Shown: one piece after another, positions 34,101 to 46,100 of the stretch
Layout of the letters: every line of letters starts with the position of its first letter
Position numbering within the stretch: the stretch's first letter is position 1
Assembly (NCBI RefSeq): GCF_964355755.1
Contig: NC_092673.1
Coordinates: 30,387,001-30,447,000, forward strand
Length of the DNA stretch: 60,000 nucleotides
Origin: Antedon mediterranea
Lineage: Eukaryota > Echinodermata > Crinoidea > Comatulida > Antedonidae
Direction: 5' to 3'
The notes under the pieces: model-generated
Database searches by the model: none
The model's input: only the letters and a program-made list of their open reading frames with translations
Told to the model about the DNA's origin: nothing
Translations under genes and position numbers: made by a program

Positions 34101-37100
34101 TTCTGTGTACGTTTTACAGTAGACTTATTTATTGTCTGTTTTATGTTAAGCTTGGTTCCCCCTAGAACGCAACACAAAGACGTAAACGCAACGTAAGCGA
34201 GTTGACCAATCACAAGCTTTGTAATTATTCAAACTTTCGCTTGTCATTGGTCAACACGCTTGCTTTGCGTTACGTCCTTGCGTTTTGTCTCCAGTGGGAA
34301 CCAAGCTTTAGTCTACCAGTCGCCGTTTCGATTTTTTTCCGAAATTGAGATGAGTTGTAGTAAGTAGTATAAGTAATTTTACTTTCATTGGACCAGAGAT
34401 AAAGATTGAATGAATTATACGTTTGAAACGCCATTTGTGCCAAAATATTTATCTTTTCATTAATTTCGGTCTAGAACCTAGACTAGTTTGTCAGAATCAT
34501 GAACAGTGTATCGTATATGATCGCTATATTATTCAATTTGCTTTTGAAATTCATTGAAAAATATTTCGGACATAGCGCTATGCGGACAAGATAATTAATA
34601 TAATGCAGAATCAAAAAACACCTCCCACATTACAAATGTATGTTGTTATTCAACTTACCAAAAAATGTGATGAAACATTGTTCTGTTCCTGGTATTATAT
34701 TAGAGTCAGTAATTGATATATTCATGCTGTCCGTCTGCACACTGTTTGCTAAGTTACGACTTGCTGTAGACAATATTTTCATACAAATTAATTGATCAAC
34801 TTCGAAGCGTGGTTCTCACTAAAAACGCAACGCAAGGACGCCAACGCGACGCAGGCGAGTCGACCAATAAAAAAACGAAACTTGAATAAGCCATCGCTTG
34901 TGATTTGTCAAATCACTTGCGTTGCGCTTACGTTCCTGCGTCGTAGTGGAAATTCAACCAAGTGGTGTTATTATTATTATTTATTTCCTTTATTGCATCA
35001 AGTAAGCAGTGATGAAGTTGACATAAATATAATAGTAAATATGTAAACACATAGTATAACACAGTCCAAACAAGTAATACTAAAATATATCATAGTCCAC
35101 AAATCAGTCTTTCAATGGCCATCATAGTACATCCAGTAACACAAACCAATAGAGGTTCACAATTTGCTTATCATAACTCAGCTACTGATCATTCACCAAT
35201 CATTGAAAACTCCGTGGAAATAATGAAGTTTTTTGTGCGTTGTATCCGGACTTTGGGGAGGGTGAACGATCTAACGCGTCGGAGCTGATGGTTGTGTGTG
35301 GGAGGTTTAGGTAAGAGAGAGTGTAATATATGATCTTTTTTTTTCATTTTATCAAAGAATTTTCTTGACAACTTCTCGCGGCGTTCAGATAGAGTGATGA
35401 TGTTAAGGTATCTGCGGGTATCAGCATACGAGGTACCATCGGGCATATTATGTTACACGCTCTTCTTTGGACATGTTCGATTTGGTCAGATTGTGCTTTG
35501 GATAAACTCGGGGACCAAACAGCACAGGCATATTCGAGAACTGGTCGTATCACTGCTTGATAGTATCGGAGCAGTTCCAGTCTATCTAGGCCAGACAGAA
35601 CATAACGTAACGTTCCAATAGCGACGGAACATAACGCAACCTACGCAACGTAAGAAAATGCGTTGCGTTCTTTTGGGAATCAAGCTTTAGTTGATGTATG
35701 TGTGATGTATGTGTAATGATGGGTTATAAATGCAAGTAGGTTCCGTCTAAATAAAATACGTGTAATGTGTTTAAACAGAGAACATATAAAGGGTATTTGG
35801 TTCAAATTGCGCATACGCATTAACTTCTCTTGTGAAATTTCTGAATTCTTCCGTACGTGCAATTTTCTTCTAGAAAGAATTACAATTTCAAATATTAATA
35901 TCTCTACTCGAACAATTCACCAATTTAGTATTCACGGCGAAAATAAAGCTATAACTACACTCAACAAAATGATAGATAGATACTGTACTCACTTTCTGCT
36001 TTAAATGGGAATTCGTTATGTAGGGGTTGATCAGGTTCTTCTACATCTCCGGTTTCTATTCCACTTGGACGTGAGCCAGCAGGATCAATCAGCAACATTT
36101 TAGAATGATACCTTTCAACTCCTTCGTGCTGCCATAATTAAATCATACAAAAACATATCGATCACTTTAAACTAAGTATTGTGTATGCAGATTTACAGCA
36201 CGTTCCAACATATTCCAGTTTTATTAATACATTTAAATCTGGTTTAGTTACTTGAAATAAGTTGGAGATTATATATTCCTTACTTAAAATTTGTTTTGAT
36301 TATCTTACGCTCTGCTACACTATCAAACTTTATGTGATGTGACCATATATGGACATGATGATGATGTCATATCACTACCATATTTGGCCATATCACTACC
36401 ATGTTTAGGCACATCAAACTTGTTTTGTCAAACTAGTTTGATAGTGTAGACATAGCTTTACAAATTGTATAATACAAGAGTGACAACTGTTCATTTATCA
36501 ATACATTGTATTTCTTCTAATAGTCGATTCTAATAACAATGATAACAAGAAAGCCACTCCGAGAGTGCATACCTCCGCCTACTGTAAAATTCTCCTACAT
36601 AAGATTTCTCCGGTAAAAAAAAATATATATATACATTTGTGTGTGTCTTAATGCTGTTTGTGATTTAGGCTAATTTCACTATAAGCATGTGTATGCGAGT
36701 TTGGTGTAATGGTTATGTAACAAGCCTTTCAATTAACAATAGCTTCAGTTGACTAACAATGGAACAGCAATGCGAAAATCAAACGAGTAAATTTGAAAAG
36801 AAATAGGTTTTTTAAACTACGCGCATCAAATAACGTGCACATTAAATCAAATTATGTTTTAAAATTACAAATCACAAATTATAACTCTTGCCTCTTGTAT
36901 AAAAATGAAGTTTTTTTGGCAAGTAGTTCTCGAGAAAATGTAATTTTAGTTTACTTCTTACTTTAAGACTGCTCGCCGGCTTTTGAAAAAAATCTGTCCT
37001 ATCTTTTAACACTAGCAGGTCTGAAAAAGTATACTAAAAAGTGGTCCAGAATTGGGACTGTGGTCCCAAATGGTCCCAGAATTTAAGAGAATGGTCCTTG

Positions 37101-40100
37101 ACCACATATCTATCTGTCTGATCATTTTGGTAAAGATCTTGTAATTACTTTTTGAGTAATCCTGCTAACTAACAAACAAACAAACAAACACACGCTACCG
37201 ATTACATATACCTCCTTGGCGGAGGTAAATAATTTATAGCATGGTTACATGTTAATGTTAGGCCTACGTCTTTTCCACACTTATAATTGTCTGTACTTAT
37301 TAGTATTCAATAGTAGGCAAACTTACAACAACCAGAATCTTTTTACGGATTGCGTCAGTTCCGTCAATAGTGTAGGCGTTGATCTCAATCGTAGGACTGC
37401 CAACAGTTTGTGGAATAATGTTGAAATAGGTCGTCTTTGCGTCGTGCTTTGGTATTGTCAACTGGTGCTTAGATCCCTTTTCTCCTGGAGGACTTTCTGA
37501 GCAAATGCCTTCTGAACCATACATATACACATTTGCCTTCAAATAAAAATAATAAATAAAGGTTACGTAAACCAGTCTATATTTTAAACTAAGTATAGGT
37601 TATATGAAGTGACGACTAAAATCTTCTTCTGATGCATTTATAGTAAGTTAAGCATATATTTTTCAGAATTATAGAATTTTGGCAATGTAAGACATAAAAT
37701 GATCATTTAATGACTATAATCAACGTCGTTGAGTTGCGTCCAAGTGAAAAGCTTAAAGATGTATTGTCCCCCAAAAACATGAAAAATTAAGATTAATTAA
37801 ATCAGACTTTGAATAGGTTATTTTGTAGTTTTCATATAGGTTATCCCCTTCCGTAAAAAACCCCGGAAAAAATTGTGTTTTACCATATAAAATGTCAAAA
37901 TAAATGGTCAAATTCAACCAAAAACCCATTGCTAGCTGGCAGCTAATTTGACCATTTTTTGCTTTAAATTACAGTTTTTTCGGATAAATACATTTTTTTC
38001 CGATCCATTTTTTGGTCAAAGTGGATAACTATTATGTTGTATTTAAATTGCATATTCAACAACAATTGTGTTCAGAATATTTTTTTCAGGGGGACAATAC
38101 ATCTTTAAACCATTCAAAAATGAATTATCTAGACCTACCGCTGACAAAATAATTAGGGTTATGTCAATGTTGTAATTGTACGCGTGTTAAAAACAACGAT
38201 AAGTTCTTGGCTAAACCATGGACCTACATTAAGCCAATGGCAAAACCATGGACATATACATTTATAAGTCTATCGCTAAACCCATTTATTTAATATACTA
38301 ACAGTGATGTCTGTATCTTTGTAGTTAAACACGGTAGCTTGGACTTGTGTTTGTTCGCCTCTGACGATTGAATACGGCATCTTTAACTGTATAAATACAT
38401 CTTTTGAAACTTCTATCTCTCTTGGTTCTGCTACACACATTCCCATTAAAGTTGACACTGATGAAGCCTGTATAATCCAGTTGGTGATACTGTGAGGGAC
38501 AGATGGGGTTTTGGTTATCTTTCCGCTTTTACTAGGAGATGAAAAAGAGGAAACCTGTCACAGTAAAACCACTGGTGTATAGATACAGTAAAATGCGTAG
38601 CTTGTTAAATTTGCTTTCGATTTGCAACGACCGACGACATATATGACCAAACTACACTACTACAGTACGACATGTGTGAACATTGAGACGTGGTTCTCGC
38701 TCCTCCTCGGCGACACAGGTTTGATGGTTTCTAGGTCCAGAGGACGACCGACAACACATCGACTGGCCTAACTTAGGTTGATCATCGGTCCTTGGTCGTC
38801 GCAAATCGAAAGCTCCCGATTTCTGATAAAGTATTCTTACGTACGGAATATCAAATTCTTCAAAAATCCAAGTTTCTGGGAAATAACTTCTGGCAATAAC
38901 TTCTAAACTCTCAACGATCTTTACCTCATCATCGCCACCAACTCTACCAGCAATTGCATTTCTTTCTTCTTCTTTACTAGCACAACAGTTGTAGAATACT
39001 ACAACTACGTTGTCAAGAAGATGTACATTTGGCGGATCTCCAATTTCTTCTGGAACGGTTATCCGCTTTCTTTTGCTAAATCTCTTGATTCGTTGTGCGC
39101 ATGTCTTCTTGGGGATTTTGATAAAACCGTCTTCACAAGCTGAACATAACTCTTCGTTCATCTTATACTCATCATAGCACGATTGTTGGTTTTCTTAAAT
39201 TAAAACATACTTATTGAATCAAATAATGACACAGCGTTTAGCCGATTCTCGGTAATGTATTTATAATTTTACCAGTATCATAGGCAAATTCTGTAAAACG
39301 ATGTCACATGTGACACATGCATCCTAGACCATAAGGCAAACCTTACCTTTACCCACATACGCCATATGACGGAGTGTAAATGTTCAAAGCTCAAAGTGGA
39401 TGCACGCGCGTTATACTATAATACGTGGGTATGAATCCACTTGCATTTAAAGATGTATTGTCCCCCAAAAACATGAAATATGAAGATTAAAAAAATCAGA
39501 CTTGAATATGTTATTTTGTAGTTTTAATAAAGTTAATCACTTCCATAGAAAAAAAACCCGAAAAAAAATAATGTTTTCATTTCTAAAATGACAAAATAAA
39601 TGTTTAAATTTAACCAAAAATCCATTGGCTGGCAGCCAATTTGACCATTTTTTGCTTTAAATTGCATTTTTGTCAAGTAAATACATTTTTTTTCGATAAA
39701 ATTTGTGGTCAAAGTGGATAACTATTATGTTACATTAAAATGGAATATTCAACAACATTTTGTTTAAAGAATTATTTTTTCAGGAGGACAATACATCTTT
39801 AAAGTAATAAGTATTTTTTTATTTTTGTCATATTTGAAAAAAAAAAGGTTTTTGCTTTTCCACCAAATGATGTATTTTTTACCTTAAGCTTGGGTCCCAC
39901 TAGCGACGCAACGTAACGAAATCTACGCAAAGTAAGAAAATGCCCTTTCAATCATTGTGTTTGCCTCCGCCTGCGTGAAATCAAACCTACGATGTTTGCA
40001 GCACTATTGCGTCGTCGGTTCCCACTTGTGATTACGCAATACAGCACTTTGCGTCAATAAAGCGTGGTTCCCACTAGCGACGCAACGCAAGGACGTAACG

Positions 40101-43100
40101 CGACGCAAATGAATTGACCAATCACAAAGTGATGGCTTATTCGCTTGTGATTGCTAACTGTCTATAACTTCGCTTGTCATTGGTTAAAACGCTTGCGTTG
40201 CGTTTACGTCCTTGCGTTACGTTCTAGTGGGAACCAAGCTTAAGTCGTTGTGTTGCGTCCTAGTGGGAACCACGCTTTAGTAACTATTATTAGTAAGAAA
40301 ATACTAATTTAAAGCTTCTGGCATACACACAATATGTACACTTACCATCTAATTCTCGTTTCTTACGCCTTTGTGACTTCGATGGACATCCATAGCCTAC
40401 ATTATAGAAAAATTAATAATTTTGACTTTATTAAAATTTAACTAACAATTAACAGAGAATATATCATTTTTGGAACATTATTTTACACAGGTTTTATTTT
40501 AGGCCCCTATATAACAATTCTATTTTTTTTTAATAAATCTTTTTAAAGTGGTAGTAGTTGTATTTCTTAAAGTAATAACAATAATGTTTTTGTACCGTCT
40601 CGAACGTCAGTTACATGGAACTCTCCATATAGATAAGAATCCGTCATGGCAACCAAACCAGAATTTTCAAATACCTCTCTACTATTTGCCCCGCCGCCTG
40701 GTCCACAACCAAGATCAAGTTTCGCCATTCTTTGGAACATCTAGCGACAACGTAATAAATTTATGGAAATGTGCAGGTTGAATTTTCATAGTTTTCATGG
40801 ATAAGAAAAGAAAAAGAGTGAGGGAAAATGGTTTTGGAACTGGAGATTGATGAAGAAAAAAAATCGAAAAAAATATAGAAACTGATAATGTTTATAATTG
40901 TATTAGGACAGGAGAAACTATTATTGTGTCAAACCTTTTTTCTTGTTAGACGATGGAAGTCCTTAAGGAAATAGACAGATTTGTCAACAGCTAGCAGTGC
41001 TACTCTACTATTACTCTCACCGGTAATTATATACTTGGCATTTTCTCGCGGTGACAGAGTTGCATCTTTCACCTCAATACTTAACTGTAGATCATAAACA
41101 ATAGAATATTGGGAATAGATGTTTAAAACAATTTTTATAACAATAATAATGTTACTACACGCACAGAATGAATGTTTTACTCGATAGCTGTATCGTCTAG
41201 TAAAGCGTATGTAAATGAAGGGGGAGTAAGCACAGGTGTGGATCAAGGCTTGGTGTGGCGGGCACACTACTTTCAGATCCACTAAACCGACAATGCTGCA
41301 AAAGGTTTGATTTCACGCAGGCGGGGGCAAACACAATTATTGCAAGGGCATTTTCTTACGTTGCGTTGGCTGCGTTACGTTGCGTCGCTAGCCCACTAAC
41401 GACGGAACGCAAGGACATAACGCAATGCAAGTGAATTGACCAATCACAAGCGATGGCTTATTTGCTTGTGATTGCTAACTGTCTATAACTTCGCTTGTCA
41501 TTGGTTAAAACGCTTGCGTTGCGTTTACGTCCTCGCGTTACGTTCTAGTGGGAACCAAGCTTTACGTTGCGTTTACGTCCCTGCGTTACGTTCTAGTGGG
41601 AACCAAGCTTTAGGGGGTATTCTTGTCGAGCAGCCAACAAATAAATCTCTTACTGAGAGAATAAATAATATATTTAAACAAATGTTTCCTCTTTACATCT
41701 GCAACCACCACCACCATTATCCATCATTTATCATCCATCACCAACAACACCAACGCCGCCGGCCGCCATCATCATTTGTTAGTATTGTAAATTCAAAATG
41801 AAGCAAATATTTAAAATTAGAAAAATTGATAAACTTATAATAAACTCCAACCTGTGATTTGCATTCCTCCGCAATATCCAATAATATAGAGTCAGATACA
41901 ACTTTACCATCGACAAAAGCATATATGATTAGTCTTGCATTTGGAACCATATCTTTCGTTATAGCAATACGAAGAGTTTTTGTTGCTCCAAGATTGGAAT
42001 TAAGATCTGAATTATACCCCACAATCTTTCCTCTAACTACCACCTAATATGAATTTAAATTAAGAGATGATTATATTGTGTCTGTATCTTGAAAAAAAAA
42101 TGTAATCAAAACGGGGCTGTGTCATTGTAACCAGTATGAAACGCAAAAGAATAAATCAGAAGAAGGAGCAATACATGATTACATCTGGAACATTAATGGT
42201 TTCCCATGCGGTGGACACCACATACGTCGGCAATGGCACCGAATGCTGGTAACGCATGGTTGATTTTGGGAGTTAAATAATATTAAATATATTTAATGTG
42301 ACTTTTAGTCTTAAGTCTTCTTTATTCTCCATCTGTTTTATCCCCAATGAAAATAATCGCGGATTATTCATTAGTATGATATATTTATATTCTTTGGAAA
42401 GATGTTTTCACAAGGTACATCTGTGGAACCGCACCACAAAGCAAGAAGCGATAAAGCTATATAATACTGTACTTAGATGAAAAAAAATAACAAATTAAGT
42501 TTCTACATTTTAGTTGTCATATTAAAGATAATACACGAAATCGTGATTTTCATGACATGCCGATCGGCAGTTGTATACGGTACATATTAAATTATTTAAC
42601 TTACAATATGGTTCAAACCAACTACATCAACATTTCCAGATTTGACTACTTCTAAATCAAAGTTTTGTTGGAATTCCTAAATTAGAATATAAAAAGGCAT
42701 ACCAATTATACTTTAAAGTAATATTAATAGATATTAAATATTTATATATTATTTATTATTAATCATAATTACGCAATTGTGGATTAAACTAAGTACAATG
42801 AGCTTGAAATAGGCATAGAATACGTTTGTACAATAACGATACAAAAATACATTAGTGGTTTCTGAGATACAGTCTACACTGTAGTATAATTATAATTATA
42901 TAATTGGTCAGATGTTTTGCTCTACTCTGACGAAATTTGTACTTTATACTAAGTACATTGAGAACCCGTGTAGGTATCTAACCTGTGAGCTCCAGATCTG
43001 GCGTTCTAGACCACCGAGCTTGCACTGGTGGCTAAGGGTTAGATTCGAGACTAAGTAAGAAGCGGGTACTGCAACAACAGGATTCTTTATCAATCCTCTA

Positions 43101-46100
43101 ATAAAGAACATCATTTAGAAAGTTATTTTTATAAGCATACCGTAATCACACCAGGAGGCACTCTTATCTGTAAGTAAGCACCAGTTTCACTGTCTATTGG
43201 GTGGATAGTGAACTCAAGAAGTTCATTGGCTTCCTTAGGAAAGTTGTCATCTAAAGTTTTAATCTAAGAGAAAAGAATAAGGCATTTTAACTAACTTATT
43301 TTACTTTCTAAGTGCGTAGCTACATTTAGATTATGAAATATAATATTGGAAACTCACTGTGACCGAAATTAACTCAGTGTCTTGATTAACATCAACCCGG
43401 AAATCCACTTGACCTAGGTTGTCACTTTTCTTTTTTAGTAGAAAGTTTTTGGTGCCCGTCAGCATTTGCTCAATTCCGTCGCCATTAGTGCCATAAGCTT
43501 GGATTTCAGTATTTACTTCTACTGCCGGAGACCCATCGGAATGGAATAAATCAATCTGAGAGAAGAAAAAAAAAACGTGTAATAATTATTTAACTTCCAA
43601 ATAAAATTTGTTATAATTATCGAATTAAGAGATGGATTGAGGAATTCCTCTCAGTACTAGACGAACATTTGTTTGAATGTTAAAACATGGTTTCCACTTG
43701 GACGCAAGTGAGTTGACCAATCAAGTGACAGTTAGCTTCAGTCGAGATCGTTGGTGAACAAAAAAACTTACCAGCTGTCGCCAATTTTCTCAATCATTAA
43801 TAGAAGAATGTTTTAACACTATGTGTCTTTTATACACTTTGTCTAGCAATTGATTGAATTGTCATTTAAAAGCATTGATACCATAAACAAAATAAATCTA
43901 AAGCATACCTTAATATCAAATGTTGTACCTTTCTTGAAGTGACTAACAGTTCGATCGTGTTTAAATGTATACACTCGTTCAACAAATTTAGCCCCACTGA
44001 TCGTTGTAATCTCGCGATCTCCAGTTGATCGTTCAGTAACTACAGCTTCTATTTTCAGGGTTGCACCTTTGAATATGCTGAACCAGTTGTCGCCATATTT
44101 GGTAAAGGGATCTATTGAAAAGGCAGCCGTTCCCTGTGCATTTAACTGTCAAGAGCGATAACACTGTTTTAAATACTATTTCATCGAGGCCTATCACATT
44201 TTGTTCGATGAAGGTTTACAAATTATTTTCCGTTTAATCTATGTACCGGTAGTGATTTCATTGTACCAACAGATAATAAAAAGCAATTCAGTACCGTACA
44301 TACAGTGTACGCAAGCGAAAAGATATAGTTTCTTGACGTCTGAGGCAGAAATCATGAATAATTCATGATATTTTAAAGCCTATACGACATAACAATGGCT
44401 TGCGTACTGTATACGTCCAGGTGTCATACTAGGAATAAAACTCGGAACATTGTTCAACAGAATTATGATATTGGGTGTCGCTTATAGTTAATAGTACTCG
44501 CTTCGCTCGCGTACCACCTAGGTCGTGCCCACAGGTCGTGCCCACAGATGGTTCTCAAATCCATAGTAATTTCAGCGTTAAAAAATGGCGATTTCAAATG
44601 TATACGTACCGCAGGACAATAATACATGTCGTTTACAGGAACGAATAAATAGACACGGTAATATATGTACCCAACTAAAATTAGCACCATGGGAATTACT
44701 TCCGAAAGAGAAACTTGTCACAAAATGAGACCAATTGTTTGAGGCAAATTTAAACAAACTTATTATGTAACATTAGGGTTGAGCTAATTCATACTTAAGT
44801 TGGTTCCTACACACCAAAGTTGTTTTGCGTTTAGGGCATGTGAACCTTCGTACCGTAGGCCTATCTTCTCTGGCTTTACAACGCTACTTATGCCAGTGAG
44901 GGAGGTGGGTGTTGGTATGAGTGGTTTAACTGCAATAATAAAGTGTTGTACATAATAGAGGGCGCATGAAAACGCTAGCTCGTTATCCGTAAAAAAACCT
45001 ATATCCAACCTCTGCAGCACAGATTGAAAAAAAAATGGATCAAATTTACGACGCCTGCAGGGAATAGACACTTGTGGAACAGAGATTGGAATGTCTTCAA
45101 CATTATGATTCTTATCTGTACTCGAGCTGTTCAACCGTGGGTTTTCAGCTATTAAGACAAATTATCGTAGGAGGAGATAGGAAAATGCGAAACATCCTCG
45201 TATTATTGTGTGCGGGTATTTTTCAAGATAGACATCCACTAGACAGTGTATACCACGATCGCCAAAACTTCCCTATTTGGCGCAAATCGTTGAACCTAAA
45301 TTCGTTTTAATTGTCAATAACTAATCATCTAACTCAATTCAATTTGTAAACAGGGTTACATCAGGTGTTTTAAATCAGTACCGAAAGTACGAACCAACTT
45401 TATATTCCATCGAGTAAACATTCTAGAAGTAATACGCGATTTACCGAATTTAAATTTATATATAGATACTGCACTTACAGATTTGTGTTCAGGATCAAAT
45501 TCACCGATAACGTCATCTTTTGTTTTGTTTACAACCCACATTTTTATGACAGCGGTACCTCTCACGTTCTTGTTGTACACATACCTAAACAGCCAGTATA
45601 GAACCATTAACTATGAAGTTAGCAAATGTCGTTCAGCGAGCCATTCGCCAATTACATGATGGAAAGACCATTGATTGGACGATTGTGGGTCACATGATAA
45701 AAAAATAAGTGCCCTATTTTTACGCTCACATATAGTGGTGTATTCTAATAATGATACTGAAGCCATGTGCTATTAACATTTTGCATTTTCTTACTTTGCA
45801 CTGACAGTCACCGAAATCGTTGAATCTGATTGCAAAATCTGTTTTGGCCCCTCCATTTTTAGCTCAAATGTCGGCAAAACTGTAAAGAAATGATAGGTTT
45901 GAAATGATTAATGTTATTAGTACGTATGCGTGGCAACCCTCGAAAGTGGGCTACTTTGTCTATAGCAAAAATGTTTCATTGATTCTAGTTAATTCTATAC
46001 TCGTTTAATGATAAAGTGGCGCATTTCAATTATCTGAACTTACCATACTCTCGAAGCTCAAATTTAACTGTGCTATTCCATTCATGCTTAAAAAAAATTA

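Larger units (their letters stand above)
30646..34763 (-). other. C3-like gene: thioester domain (exons 20-25)
   Basis: Part of the C3-like gene. Exon 21 (33615-33809) encodes the thioester GCGEQ, Cys at about residue 1044 and Gln at 1047, preceded by GKPM. Exon 22 encodes YQRMITYQRTDDGSFSAWG. Exon 23 encodes STWLTAYTVKVF and NTVIHKDM; its His, at about residue 1165, matches the catalytic His of human C3, 116 residues after the thioester Cys there and 121 here. The domain should therefore prefer hydroxyl targets, as C3 does. Exon 25 encodes VEATSYALL and WLTEHRDFKRGFSS. The exon 25 donor adjoins a CA/CAAA-rich intron start. Confidence 0.92.
35993..38531 (-). other. C3-like gene: MG7 and start of CUB (exons 17-19)
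   Basis: Part of the C3-like gene. Exon 17 (38303-38531) encodes SITNWIIQASSVSTLMGMCV and the very conserved MPYSIVRGEQTQVQATVFNY. Exon 18 (37327-37536) encodes a cysteine-bearing MG7 strand region. Exon 19 (35993-36128) encodes the acidic linker GIETGDVEEPDQP. Confidence 0.9.
40346..46086 (-). other. C3-like gene: MG3-MG6, linker and beta/alpha site (exons 5-15)
   Basis: Part of the C3-like gene. Exon 7 encodes KYVYNKNVRGTAVIKMW (MG3). Exon 13 encodes VALLAVDKSVYFLKDFHRLT. Exon 14 encodes MFQRMAKLDLGCGPGGG. Both are hallmark C3 beta-chain segments. Exon 15 encodes CPSKSQRRKKRELD, a tetrabasic furin-type site that should release the beta chain after residue 671. Exon 5 is only 43 bases. The exon 7 donor has a Helitron-like remnant 13 bases downstream. 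Confidence 0.9.

Noticed and set aside
38841-38844. Exon 16 donor GTAAGA four bases downstream of the chosen GTACGT
   Set aside because: It matches the donor consensus better but leaves exon 17 out of frame; the upstream donor restores the family sequence.
43000-43060. tRNA-like stretch (GGTTAGATTCGAGAC)
   Set aside because: A box B-like match only; no box A at the right distance and no cloverleaf.
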